NCBI RefSeq assembly: GCF_900106745.1
Contig: NZ_FNNV01000008.1
Location: 1 to 64,000, forward strand
Direction of reading: 5' to 3'
Length of the DNA stretch: 64,000 nucleotides
Source of the DNA: Paenibacillus sp. CF384
Lineage (GTDB): Bacteria > Bacillota > Bacilli > Paenibacillales > Paenibacillaceae
A program made the translations under genes and the position numbers. The notes beneath the pieces were generated by a model. It was not told where the DNA came from. It saw only the letters and a list, made by a program, of their open reading frames with translations, and made no database searches. Positions 16,534 through 26,611 of the stretch are shown one piece after another; the first letter of the stretch is position 1; each line of letters starts with the position of its first letter.

Positions 16534-19500
16534 ATGGCAGGAATGACAAGAGAGCATCTGGAACGCGTAAAGCAATATGTTGCTGATAAACGCAATCAAC
16601 TCCTCATGCTCCCGGCAGAACTAAGCAAGATGGCAAGCGTTATTATGGATTGTTATACAAGTGAGTATGTTTCCTTCGACAAGTACACCTTGCTGAGACA
16701 AGCATTGCTGTCCGAATCGAGCACCTCGATTACGGACGTTTTCACCGGTGACCAATACGAGGTGTTGAAATTTCTGTTAGGTGATTCTCATGCGGCCTTA
16801 TTTAAGAAAACGTGGGATCGCTGCACCTTGTATCCGTTCTCCATGGGCTATTTTCGAAGATCGTTTCGGACAAACGTAAATACAGGAGTATACCTCGATT
16901 CGAGCTTAGATCGGTTGGGTTATGCACTGCGGTTTGTTGGGAGAGGGTATGCATGGCAGCCTGAGGTTGCTATAGCAGACTCAGAAACGGCTGACTATCC
17001 GTATTTGCATGATTATATCGCGCTGGAGCTTGATGAAGGAAATACTGCGCTGCTGCAGCAGTTGAAAGAAATCATATACAGCGAGAACAATACGGCTGTC
17101 GTAACACGCAATATCATCAAAGGCATGCTGATGAGCCGCAGTCCGGAAGCACACAGCCTCGTTGGTGAACTGTTGTTGGCCGCCAAGCTGCAAGAGGGTT
17201 TGCGTCAGACGATTACGGAGTGTATGGACGAGTCCAGCAGGGAAGGCTTCATCTACATACTAGGGATTATGATTGAACACGATCTAAGCCGTTTCTCATC
17301 CATCATTCGTGCGTTTGACGTGTGGACAGGCTTGGCACTGGAAGCGCTCAAGCCGGCTGTCATTAAGAAATGCCTGAAGGCAGCTTACGAATGTTTGACG
17401 AGCGAGGCCGTCCTTCTCGAATGTCTGGAAAGTGAGGACAGTCAACTGCTGTACATCGGACTGTGGGCGACAGCCGTTGATGAATTAATGAATACCGAAG
17501 CGACGATCATGGCGCTAAAGCAGTCCGGATCCAAATACAAGCAAATTACGGCGCTGCAATTCGTAGCACAAAGTCAGTTTGCTGCGTTCCAACACCGGAT
17601 TGCGGCAGCCTTCCTGGACAGTCCGGATTTGGAGGTCCTTGCTTGGGCACTGCCCAATTTGTTCAGCGATGTTTCCAGTTACAGCTTGAATCATCGTCAG
17701 CTGACACCTGAAGATTTCCACATGTATGTCGTCACGGACAGAACGCTGTTCGGTCAGTTGCAGTACATCCTTGATCGGATGCCGCAGAAGGAAGTGACCT
17801 ATTCTAATCCTGCACTGTCTTTCAGCCGTACGCTGTCAGCCGATCAACTATGCGGCCTCATGTTAATCGTGGCTTATATTCACAGTGACCCAGAGATGTT
17901 CGACGTCATGCTCGATTACCGGGACAAAATGAATGTAGATACGCGTTCCCGGCTCGTACATATCTGCCTTGAACAACCGCAGAGCGTGAAGCAGCGCCAA
18001 GCGCTGATTGAAGCCTTAGGTGATAAGGGAGTGGAAGTTCGCCAGGCCGCGCAGCGCAGTGTTGATCGCTTACAGCTAAGTGAAGAGGAATACATCTGGG
18101 TGGAAGGATTGCTTCAATACAAAGCGGGCGATCTCCGTAAAGCGGTCATTCAATTACTGCTCAAGCAGGCGCCGGAACAGCTAATCGGTACAACCGAGCG
18201 TCTGCTGTCGGATAAGAAAGAAGACAAGCGCCTAGGCGGCCTCGATATGATCCTGAACCTCAAGGAAGAGGAGCAGAGACGGTCCATTTATAAGCAATGT
18301 GTCGAGCTGTTGAAGGACAAAGATGCCGCGATTAAGCGCTCTTCGAGGGAGCTTGTTCTGATCGAGCGGATTACGGGGACGGCCCGGGTGGAATATAGTC
18401 CGGAGAATGGTTATGGACTCTTTGACCCGCAGGAGCTGCAGCAATTGCCTGAGCTGAAGCCTTGGCCGGGGGCTTCGCTTGGGGACGTCTTGACCTCTAG
18501 CGCCGAGGAAATTCAAGAGCTGCTGCAAAGCTGGAGCGATCTTATCCATGCGTATCGTGAGTATGAATACGAGATCGAGGAATATGGCGGCGGCCGCGGT
18601 AGAATCGTACTTGGCACACAGCAATGGGGCATGCGTGCTCTGGCAACCGCCAATCATGCGGGTCCTGCCGTATTGAATGATTTTCCACTGGCTGAGGTGT
18701 GGCGCGGTTTCGCCAAGGACAAGGGGCTGGATACGAAGCGCATCCTGGAGCTGCTCTTCTATTATGATGTCTGTTCCAGAAGATACGGTACGCAGTTGAG
18801 CGAGTTTTCGTCTACTTTTCAAGTCTCGCATGTCCTTCAGATGCTCTCGCCTACCGTCATACAAGCAGTACGAAAGTGGCTTGGGGACATGCAGTATGAG
18901 CGCCTCATCTACAGCCTGCTTAAAGCGATGTTCAATGAGTGTGATCCTCGAGAGCGGTTCATTCTGACGTACAATGCGTCGCTTGCCTTATATGCCGGCA
19001 TTCTGATCGATCAACAAAGCGAGTTCGTCAGACAGCATCCGAGCTTGGACGTACAACAGCCTTACGGCGCTCAAGTGCTGAGATTTACCGAGATTATGAC
19101 GACAGAGGAAGTATCGTTCTGGTATTCCGAAATGACGGGCGTGTATAACGGCGAAGAGGACATGTTCCGGGCGGGGTTTACGCTGCTGTACCATTATGAA
19201 CGCTTGGATGAACAATCGGATCGTCACGTATTGGGATTAACTCCTTTTGCGAAAGCGTATGAGTCCGGATTCATTACCGTCAATGAATGGTATAAGGAAC
19301 TGATGGGCAGACGGAGCAGTCCCGATCATATCAGCACCATAACGAATGAGCACCGCCATCAGCGAGAGGAGCTGCTTCAATATCCCCAAGCGGAGCTTAT
19401 CGGCAGACTTGCGGTGGAACGGATTGTTGAAATCGAGCTGCAACGGGGGGACAGCGACACAGCGGTGAGCTATCTGGCCCAGCGAATTAATAAATACGAA

Positions 19501-21516
19501 GGCATGCAGTATTTCGTCGGCTGCTTGCTCAGTTTAGGCAACAAAGAGAAGCTGGCGCGTGGGTATTTCTATGCTTGGGGCGGCGGGCAAACGAAGAAGG
19601 ATATGATCAGCCATCTGCTGAAGTGCTGCTATCCGAAGCCTGATGATGATGCCAATACTTTAAGAGGACTGCTAGAGGGGCACGATATTTCAGAGATTCG
19701 ATTAATAGAGGCTGCGATGTATGCCCCGCAATGGGTGGAAATCATTGCCGAGTATATTGGCTGGGAAGGGTTGGCGCCTGCTTGCTGGTACTTCCATGCG
19801 CATGTGAACCAGCATTTCTCCGCGGATAAAGAAACGATGGTCGCGCGGTATTCGCCGATCTCCGCCATAGACTTCAATGAAGGTGCCTTTGATATCAACT
19901 GGTTCTTCGAGGCCTACGAGACTTTGGGCGAACAACGCTTCCAACTCGTCTATGACAGCGCCAAATATATAGCAGAGGGTGCGAACCATAAGCGTTCCCA
20001 GTTATTTTGCGATGCCGTGCTTGGCAGGTTGGATGCGGATGCAATCGAGAAGGAGCTGTCCAGCAAGCGAAATAAGAATCATGTGCTCTGCTACGGCTTG
20101 ATTCCTTTCGGTAAGCATAATCGGAAAGCGGAGCTTATCCACCGTTACGAAGTGCTACAGCGTTTCGCCAAAGAGAGCAAGCAGTTCGGAGCACTGCGGC
20201 GAGACAGCGAGTCGAAGATCGTGAGTATTGCGCTGGATAATTTGGCCCGCAATGCCGGATATTCCGATGTCATTCGCATGACATGGAATGTGGAAGCGGA
20301 GAAATTCAAGCAAATTGCAGCCAGCTTCGAGCCGATTGCGATACAAGAGTGGGAAGCATGCCTTGTGATGGATGAGAGAGGCAAAGCATCGGTAGCCATT
20401 ACGAAGGACGGCAAGCCGGTTAAGACCATTCCATCCAAGCTGAAGAATGATGAAACGCTGGCAGGCTTGAAAGAAATGCAAACTTCATTAAGAGAGCAGC
20501 ATAAACGCGCGCGTGCCGCACTGGAGCGTGCGATGGTTCTGGAAGAGTCGTTCACTGCGGAAGAGCTAAGTCTTATCCAAACCAACAAAGTGATTGAGCC
20601 GCTGGTAAGGGATCTGCTCTTTAAGTCTGCGGATGCGATTGGATTCTTCGAACAGGGGCAACTGCGGGATATCAGCGGGGATGTCCTTTCATTGGATGCG
20701 GCTGAAGAAATATTGATCGCGCATCCGGTTCATTTGTACGAGAGTGGGCAATGGGCTGCTTATCAGAAGGTTGTGATTGAGCGGCAAATCATGCAGCCCT
20801 TCAAGCAAGTGTTTCGAGAGATTTATCGTCCGAATGCAGATGAGTTGTTGGAAGGTGTTCGTTCAAGGCGGTATGACGGCCACCAAATTCAACCTAGAAA
20901 AGCAGCTTCATTGCTGAAATCCCGTCAATGGACAGCGAGCTATGAAGAGGGACTGCAGAAGGTTTATCACAAGCAAAATATTGTGGTGACCCTGTATGCC
21001 ATGGCCGACTGGTTCTCGCCTGCCGAGGTAGAAGCGCCGGCGATTGAAACGGTAGCCTTCTACAAGCGGAAGACCGGTGAGCCGATGCAGCTGGCTGATA
21101 TTCCGAAGGTGATCTTCTCCGAGGTGATGCGCGACGTTGATCTGGTTGTCAGTGTGGCTCATGTCGGCGGCGTCGATCCTGAAGCAAGCCTATCTACCGT
21201 GGAGATGCGGGCGGCGATGGTACGGGAGCTCGTTCCGATTCTGAAGCTGGACAATGTAGCGATTAAGGGCTCCCATGCGCATATCAAGGGAACTTTGGGC
21301 GAATATACCGTTCATCTGGGCAGCGGCATGGTGCATCAAATGGCGAGCGGGAGTCTGTACATCTTACCGGTGCACGGGCAGCATCGCGGCAGGATCTTCC
21401 TGCCCTTCGTCGATGAAGATCCGCGGACAGCGGAGATCATGTCGAAGGTGCTGCTGCTTGCCGAGGACCGCAAGCTGAAGGACCCGACGATTCTGGAGCA
21501 GATCAAGAGAGCGTGA
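16534..21516 (+). CDS. DUF4132 domain-containing giant protein
   Basis: A 1660-residue cytoplasmic protein. Its first ~1100 residues are mostly alpha-helical with HEAT-like repeats, for example around EALGDKGVEVRQAAQRSVDR and DKDAAIKRSSRELVL. A middle region of about 200 residues carries the DUF4132 core, and the C-terminus holds the conserved block around HAHIKGTLGEYTVHLGSGMV. DUF4132 proteins include E. coli MolR and YehI; their function is not established. AGGAGG at 16520-16525 fixes the ATG at 16534, 36 nt inside a longer open frame. It follows the 140-residue gene closely. No signal peptide or membrane helix is seen. Confidence 0.85.
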   Translation: MAGMTREHLERVKQYVADKRNQLLMLPAELSKMASVIMDCYTSEYVSFDKYTLLRQALLSESSTSITDVFTGDQYEVLKFLLGDSHAALFKKTWDRCTLYPFSMGYFRRSFRTNVNTGVYLDSSLDRLGYALRFVGRGYAWQPEVAIADSETADYPYLHDYIALELDEGNTALLQQLKEIIYSENNTAVVTRNIIKGMLMSRSPEAHSLVGELLLAAKLQEGLRQTITECMDESSREGFIYILGIMIEHDLSRFSSIIRAFDVWTGLALEALKPAVIKKCLKAAYECLTSEAVLLECLESEDSQLLYIGLWATAVDELMNTEATIMALKQSGSKYKQITALQFVAQSQFAAFQHRIAAAFLDSPDLEVLAWALPNLFSDVSSYSLNHRQLTPEDFHMYVVTDRTLFGQLQYILDRMPQKEVTYSNPALSFSRTLSADQLCGLMLIVAYIHSDPEMFDVMLDYRDKMNVDTRSRLVHICLEQPQSVKQRQALIEALGDKGVEVRQAAQRSVDRLQLSEEEYIWVEGLLQYKAGDLRKAVIQLLLKQAPEQLIGTTERLLSDKKEDKRLGGLDMILNLKEEEQRRSIYKQCVELLKDKDAAIKRSSRELVLIERITGTARVEYSPENGYGLFDPQELQQLPELKPWPGASLGDVLTSSAEEIQELLQSWSDLIHAYREYEYEIEEYGGGRGRIVLGTQQWGMRALATANHAGPAVLNDFPLAEVWRGFAKDKGLDTKRILELLFYYDVCSRRYGTQLSEFSSTFQVSHVLQMLSPTVIQAVRKWLGDMQYERLIYSLLKAMFNECDPRERFILTYNASLALYAGILIDQQSEFVRQHPSLDVQQPYGAQVLRFTEIMTTEEVSFWYSEMTGVYNGEEDMFRAGFTLLYHYERLDEQSDRHVLGLTPFAKAYESGFITVNEWYKELMGRRSSPDHISTITNEHRHQREELLQYPQAELIGRLAVERIVEIELQRGDSDTAVSYLAQRINKYEGMQYFVGCLLSLGNKEKLARGYFYAWGGGQTKKDMISHLLKCCYPKPDDDANTLRGLLEGHDISEIRLIEAAMYAPQWVEIIAEYIGWEGLAPACWYFHAHVNQHFSADKETMVARYSPISAIDFNEGAFDINWFFEAYETLGEQRFQLVYDSAKYIAEGANHKRSQLFCDAVLGRLDADAIEKELSSKRNKNHVLCYGLIPFGKHNRKAELIHRYEVLQRFAKESKQFGALRRDSESKIVSIALDNLARNAGYSDVIRMTWNVEAEKFKQIAASFEPIAIQEWEACLVMDERGKASVAITKDGKPVKTIPSKLKNDETLAGLKEMQTSLREQHKRARAALERAMVLEESFTAEELSLIQTNKVIEPLVRDLLFKSADAIGFFEQGQLRDISGDVLSLDAAEEILIAHPVHLYESGQWAAYQKVVIERQIMQPFKQVFREIYRPNADELLEGVRSRRYDGHQIQPRKAASLLKSRQWTASYEEGLQKVYHKQNIVVTLYAMADWFSPAEVEAPAIETVAFYKRKTGEPMQLADIPKVIFSEVMRDVDLVVSVAHVGGVDPEASLSTVEMRAAMVRELVPILKLDNVAIKGSHAHIKGTLGEYTVHLGSGMVHQMASGSLYILPVHGQHRGRIFLPFVDEDPRTAEIMSKVLLLAEDRKLKDPTILEQIKRA

Positions 21517-21553
21517 AGAAACGTAGAAGAGGCAGTTGATCGGAGGTTGTAGG

Positions 21554-22480
21554 ATGACTGCATACGAAAAACCGAATTTATCTATCACCGAGATAGAGGA
21601 TGTACTGAGCGCTCATCTGGAATCAGGCGTGACAGAGATCACGCCGATGTCAGGAGGCAACTTGAGCAGCGTGTTCTCCTTCATGCATGCAGGAAGAGGC
21701 CATGTCATTAAGTTCAGTGACATGGCAGGGGCATACGAAACGGATCGTTATATATCCCACTTGTTAGCTAGTCAGGGAATACCGTTTCCAAGGATTCTGG
21801 GTCAAGGGCAAGCCGGGCATTTGGGCTATGTAATCATTGAGCGAATAGAGGGCGGCAATCTTGCAGATTGCACCGAGGAGCAGCAGCGTAACCAACTTCC
21901 GGAGTTGATACGGATCTTGACTCGCATTAACCATGTCGAGCTGGGCTCAACAAGCGGTTATGGTTGGATTAAACCCACAGGAGACGGAACGTATCTAACG
22001 TGGAAGGATTATTTGGTTGATGTGTTCGGGGAGGATCAGACGGGGAACTTCTGGGAGAACTGGTATGACCTCTTTCAAACGACCTGCTTGGAGAAAGAGG
22101 TGTTTGACGAATGCTATAGCCGTTTAATGGCGTATTCGGTCTACAATGAGCCTCATCGTCATTTCATTCATGGAGATTTTCACCAGTGGAACATCTTATC
22201 GGACGGTAAGCGTATTACCGGAATTATAGACGGTAACTGCGCCTACGGCGATTTCCTTGTAGATCTCGCGATACTGGATCGACATATGCCGGGACTTCAA
22301 GTGGTTCAAGCGTATCAGGCTTACCAAGAGCAGGCTGGAATTGAAATTCCAAATTTCAAGGAGAGATTGCTGGGCGCGTATTATTTTAAAGGAATGGATG
22401 GACTTCGCTTTTATGCTAAAATGGGCTGGAACGATGCCTATCAATCGACACGCAACTTCCTTCTAAACTTGAATAAGTGA
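21554..22480 (+). CDS. Phosphotransferase (APH/fructosamine-kinase-like)
   Basis: A 308-residue APH-fold kinase. The active site is HGDFHQWN (H206, D208, N213) followed by IIDGNCAYGD, which supplies the second metal Asp. An N-lobe HVIKFSDM strand carries the ATP-binding Lys. GGAGG at 21542-21546 supports the ATG at 21554 over a TTG 18 nt earlier. It starts 37 nt after the DUF4132 gene and precedes a GNAT gene by 34 nt, so it may be part of a longer transcript. The substrate is unknown. It is the fifth kinase of this fold in the window. Confidence 0.82.
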   Translation: MTAYEKPNLSITEIEDVLSAHLESGVTEITPMSGGNLSSVFSFMHAGRGHVIKFSDMAGAYETDRYISHLLASQGIPFPRILGQGQAGHLGYVIIERIEGGNLADCTEEQQRNQLPELIRILTRINHVELGSTSGYGWIKPTGDGTYLTWKDYLVDVFGEDQTGNFWENWYDLFQTTCLEKEVFDECYSRLMAYSVYNEPHRHFIHGDFHQWNILSDGKRITGIIDGNCAYGDFLVDLAILDRHMPGLQVVQAYQAYQEQAGIEIPNFKERLLGAYYFKGMDGLRFYAKMGWNDAYQSTRNFLLNLNK

Positions 22481-22514
22481 TAGCTGATCGAACAGAAACG
22501 CAAAGGAGATAACC

Positions 22515-23372
22515 ATGATAACAACTGAGCAATTACGCGATATCGAACAGTTGCAGATCGAGTGTGAGGCTCATGATCATATGCAGCTGAAGCTCAACTG
22601 GGAGATGCTTAGAGAACGTGAATCGGACCGACTCGATTTGTTTCATTATGAAAATGAACAGCTTATAGCGTTCGTAGGTTTGTACGCTTTTGGCTCAACG
22701 GTCGAAGTATGCGGCATGGTGAAACCGAGTGAACGGCGGACGGGGCATTTCCAGCGCTTGTTCCGGCAGGCGATGGAGAAGGTCCATCAGAACGGATTCA
22801 AGAGAATCTTGTTGAATGCGCCTGCGGGATCGGATGCGGCAAGAGCTTTCTTGAGGAAACAAGGCGCGGAGTATGCATTCTCGGAGCATCAAATGGAGTG
22901 GCAGGAAAAGTCGCTTGGCGAAACGGACGGCATTACACTGAGGCCGGCGACGCCTGAAGATTACGAGATGCGTGTACGCATATCCGTGCAGGCGTTCGGA
23001 GATGACGAAGCAGATGCCCATGCGATGGAAAGCCGCGTTTATGCGGGCAACACGGATGTGTACATGATTGGCGTGAACGAAGAGACGGTAGGGAAAATCC
23101 GAGTGAGTCGCGAAGAGGGGCAAGCATGGATTTATGGATTTGCGATTCTACCCGAACACCAAGGCAAAGGGATAGGCAGCAAAGTACTACGCCGCGTCAT
23201 TCATGAGCAGCGTGCGGCCGGATATTCGGTACACCTGGAAGTCGAAACGAAGAATGACCATGCTCTACGGTTGTATGAATCGGTTGGATTCAAAGTGGTG
23301 CATGCACAGGATTATTACAGCTATCACTGCGATGAGTCTAACAAGGGCATAGATTCGGAGGACAAGGTTTGA
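22515..23372 (+). CDS. GNAT N-acetyltransferase with two acetyltransferase domains
   Basis: A 285-residue protein built of two GNAT folds. The N-terminal domain (about 1-130) has a degenerate acetyl-CoA loop near SERRTGHFQRLF. The C-terminal domain (about 140-275) has the clear motif A, AILPEHQGKGIGSKVL, with the Q/R-x-x-G-x-G/A pyrophosphate loop. It would acetylate an amine on a small molecule or peptide. AAAGGAGAT precedes the ATG. The stop overlaps the TTG start of the next gene, so the two are coupled. Confidence 0.85.
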   Translation: MITTEQLRDIEQLQIECEAHDHMQLKLNWEMLRERESDRLDLFHYENEQLIAFVGLYAFGSTVEVCGMVKPSERRTGHFQRLFRQAMEKVHQNGFKRILLNAPAGSDAARAFLRKQGAEYAFSEHQMEWQEKSLGETDGITLRPATPEDYEMRVRISVQAFGDDEADAHAMESRVYAGNTDVYMIGVNEETVGKIRVSREEGQAWIYGFAILPEHQGKGIGSKVLRRVIHEQRAAGYSVHLEVETKNDHALRLYESVGFKVVHAQDYYSYHCDESNKGIDSEDKV

Positions 23373-23710
23373 ATAATAGACTAAGCCTTAGTGTATTCGG
23401 TTACGCTGTCTATCTGGTAGGATTATCGACCCTATCATTCGTATTTTACTGGATTATCAGGATATGGATCGCAATGGGCCGTTTCACAGCAGCTGATGGC
23501 CCGCCGGGTGACATTGGCGATACGGAAAAAATGTTCTATAGTTTCGTTGTCCCCATTGGATACGGTGTGATCATGACCTTGCTTTCCTTCGTGTACCGTC
23601 AGATTGTAGGGAAATATTCCGTTCATATGAGCGCAGTCTTAATATTCGCAATCAATGTACTTATTACTGTTTACCTCATCGCACAATTTAGAATCTTTGC
23701 TTTTAGTTGA
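23369..23710 (+). CDS. Small multi-pass membrane protein
   Basis: A 113-residue protein with three predicted membrane helices (about 10-33, 51-70 and 85-108). The TTG at 23369 overlaps the GNAT stop by 4 bp, and GGAGGACAAGG lies just upstream, so translation is coupled to that gene. No family or function was recognised. Confidence 0.65.
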   Translation: MNNRLSLSVFGYAVYLVGLSTLSFVFYWIIRIWIAMGRFTAADGPPGDIGDTEKMFYSFVVPIGYGVIMTLLSFVYRQIVGKYSVHMSAVLIFAINVLITVYLIAQFRIFAFS

Positions 23711-23820
23711 TATAGAGGCGTGTAACAATATGTTCATTGGGCAGGCACGAGACACCGCTGTATACTGGATGGAGATAGATAATCTCGTCCCGATTGGGCC
23801 GAACTAGGAGGTCGAAATTC

Positions 23821-24111
23821 ATGCAGTTCACTACATCAATGGGCCGTTTGCGAATCATTACTCTCTTGGAAGGACTCTCTTACATCGTCCTGCTATGCAT
23901 CGCGATGCCACTCAAGTATGCCGCTGATCTACCGGAAGCCGTGAGCATAGTCGGCTCGTTGCATGGGTTGTTCTTCGGGCTTTATCTGATTGCGGTCGCA
24001 CATGTGACGTTCGTTCATCGTTGGTCGCTGGTCAACGTGCTATTCGCGCTCGGGGCTGCCTTTCTCCCGCTTGGCAATTTCTTGTTGGATCGCCGTTTGC
24101 TGCGGAAGTAG
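23821..24111 (+). CDS. DUF3817 family membrane protein
   Basis: A 96-residue protein with three membrane helices in the DUF3817 pattern: GRLRIITLLEGLSYIVLLC, VGSLHGLFFGLYLIAV and LFALGAAFLPLGNFLLDRRL. The HG in the second helix and the PLG-F-DRR end are typical of the family, which is widespread in bacteria and of unknown function. AGGAGGT at 23807-23813 supports the ATG at 23821. It ends 9 nt before the end of a convergent gene. Confidence 0.82.
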   Translation: MQFTTSMGRLRIITLLEGLSYIVLLCIAMPLKYAADLPEAVSIVGSLHGLFFGLYLIAVAHVTFVHRWSLVNVLFALGAAFLPLGNFLLDRRLLRK

Positions 24112-24120
24112 TAGGGTTGC

Positions 24121-24972
24121 TCAATTACACCGCGAATCTAGACGGTAGAACAAAGTTGAATTGATGACGGTCTGTTCCGTTGGCGAAGTAAGGCCAAGCA
24201 GCTGCCAACCGGCGGCGGCCATAACTTCCTCATTGACTGCTTCATACATGAGTTGGCGCATACCTTCCGCTGTACGTATGGCTACCAAGGCGTCCGTATT
24301 CGTACGGCGGATTTGCGCAAGGACGTCGTCCTTACGCGATACAAGACTTGCAATAAACACGTGCCGATACGAAGCATAATCGAACGCCGCACCGTCTCCC
24401 TGAACAATTTGCACGCTATCGCTTAGGTCGAGCCGTTCCATCAACACACGTACAGCCTCGCAGGCGTCCGGATCGATATCCAAACAGCAGACGCGCACAT
24501 TCCACCGCAGATGAAGCAGCACAGCACTAAGCGGTAAAGGTCCGCTTCCGACGAAGACAATAGGCGCAGAGGCGTCTTCCGGCCGACTGAGCTTGCCGAG
24601 TTGCTTGATCTCCTCACCGACAAGACTTTCATACTTCCTCCAGTTCTTATAGTGGAACAGGCTCTCTACTCCCAAATAGAGTTGATTGCAGAGGTAATGG
24701 GAGTCGAACAACTCCATCTGAAACTCCGCTTCAGATAGCTTATCAAGCAAACCTTTCTTCAGAGCTGCTAGTTCAGTATGACCGGTTACCATTCGAATTT
24801 CTTCCTGTGTGTAGGGTTGCCTGATAACCTGTGACAGATTAGAGATCATTCTCGTGATCTTGGCATTCGCAGGGGTCAGATCAGACTCTCGGTGAAGGAC
24901 ATCATACGTCTCCATTACAATGGCGATCAAGTCCGATATCCGCTTAGATGATGTGGCAATAGAATATTCCAT
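24121..24972 (-). CDS. Nicotianamine-synthase-like protein (CntL family)
   Basis: A 283-residue protein of the nicotianamine synthase family. It has a helical N-terminal part with a Y-rich segment (residues 93-117, NQLYLGVESLFHYKNWRKYE). The Rossmann core starts at residues 139-150, FVGSGPLPLSA, the family's hallmark. Bacterial relatives (CntL of Staphylococcus, Pseudomonas and Paenibacillus) transfer the aminobutyrate group of S-adenosylmethionine to histidine in opine-metallophore synthesis. Neither a CntM-type opine dehydrogenase nor a metal ABC transporter is encoded nearby, so the gene is an orphan here. GGAGG precedes the start. It could instead make another aminobutyrated product. Confidence 0.75.
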   Translation of the reverse strand: MEYSIATSSKRISDLIAIVMETYDVLHRESDLTPANAKITRMISNLSQVIRQPYTQEEIRMVTGHTELAALKKGLLDKLSEAEFQMELFDSHYLCNQLYLGVESLFHYKNWRKYESLVGEEIKQLGKLSRPEDASAPIVFVGSGPLPLSAVLLHLRWNVRVCCLDIDPDACEAVRVLMERLDLSDSVQIVQGDGAAFDYASYRHVFIASLVSRKDDVLAQIRRTNTDALVAIRTAEGMRQLMYEAVNEEVMAAAGWQLLGLTSPTEQTVINSTLFYRLDSRCN

Positions 24973-25060
24973 AAGCGATTACCTCCAGTACAGTTCCGTT
25001 CGATATCCTGAACCCAATATATTCGATCTAGGTGGTATTTAGTAATCGCTAGTACAAATT

Positions 25061-25091
25061 AAGAAGGGCTGCCGAGTGGCAGCCCTTCTCG
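25061..25091 (-). terminator. Terminator of the DinB gene
   Basis: A near-perfect AAGAAGGGCTGCC / GGCAGCCCTTCTC stem with a GAGT loop. Read on the minus strand it runs into TTAATTT, just past the DinB gene end. Confidence 0.75.
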
Positions 25092-25115
25092 TTCTATAGG
25101 AGTACTGGTTCACCG

Positions 25116-25577
25116 CTAGCTGAGTCGCGCGAATAGGATGTAATCCACGGGCTTGGGATCAGCCCCGCTCTGGCGGAGCAGGGTGTTGACCTGGCCGCGG
25201 TGGTACTGACCATGCAGGGCGACATGGGTCAGAATATCCCGAGTCGACGTCTCAAATGGTGCTCCTGCCTGGCTGCGATACGCGACAAGCGTATCCAGCG
25301 CTTCTTCGGGCAAGGCGCTGAGCAAAGCATCATAGCCGCTTCCGTTCGCTTCGATCAGTGCTGCACAGTCGAGCGAATCCGCATCGTCTACCCACAGAAC
25401 GATTCCTTCACTGCTCTCGCCTCGCAGCCGAGTCAGCCAGATACGCTCCGCTTGGAGCACGTGCAGAAACAGAAACGTTGCCTTATTCGCTTCATCCTTC
25501 GGCGCGGCTTGCAACGCCTCAAGCAGCTGGCGGTTTGCCCAATCCATATGCGCGAACAAATTTCGGATCGTTTGCAT
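25116..25577 (-). CDS. DinB family protein
   Basis: A 153-residue four-helix-bundle protein of the DinB/YfiT superfamily. The likely metal-binding histidines are in FLHVLQAERIW (first) and HVALHGQYHRGQ (second and third), the standard three-His arrangement. Members act as metal-dependent thiol transferases or hydrolases, but most are uncharacterised. Unlike the name suggests, DNA damage induction is not implied. GGAGG precedes the ATG. It ends the minus-strand pair with the aldo/keto reductase, whose stop is 14 nt upstream. Confidence 0.85.
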   Translation of the reverse strand: MQTIRNLFAHMDWANRQLLEALQAAPKDEANKATFLFLHVLQAERIWLTRLRGESSEGIVLWVDDADSLDCAALIEANGSGYDALLSALPEEALDTLVAYRSQAGAPFETSTRDILTHVALHGQYHRGQVNTLLRQSGADPKPVDYILFARLS

Positions 25578-25591
25578 GAAAGCGACCTCCG

Positions 25592-26538
<947 letters not shown>

Positions 26539-26611
26539 CTCAGCACCACTTATGCGTCCAACGAAGATGGACTATAATCGAGCTATAGAAATGTCCGACC
26601 GGGGGGATCCA

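Noticed and set aside
18232-18864. Long minus-strand open frame (~210 codons) inside the DUF4132 gene.
   Set aside because: It is the reverse-strand shadow of a clearly coding plus-strand gene, with no ribosome site and low-complexity Leu/Arg content.
24973-25060. Possible Zur/Fur site before the nicotianamine-synthase-like gene.
   Set aside because: I found no palindrome close to the Bacillus Zur or Fur consensus, only a weak repeated TAATCGC.
25116-25577. DNA-damage-inducible role implied by the name DinB.
   Set aside because: No LexA-like box precedes the gene, and the superfamily is mostly metal-dependent transferases or hydrolases.
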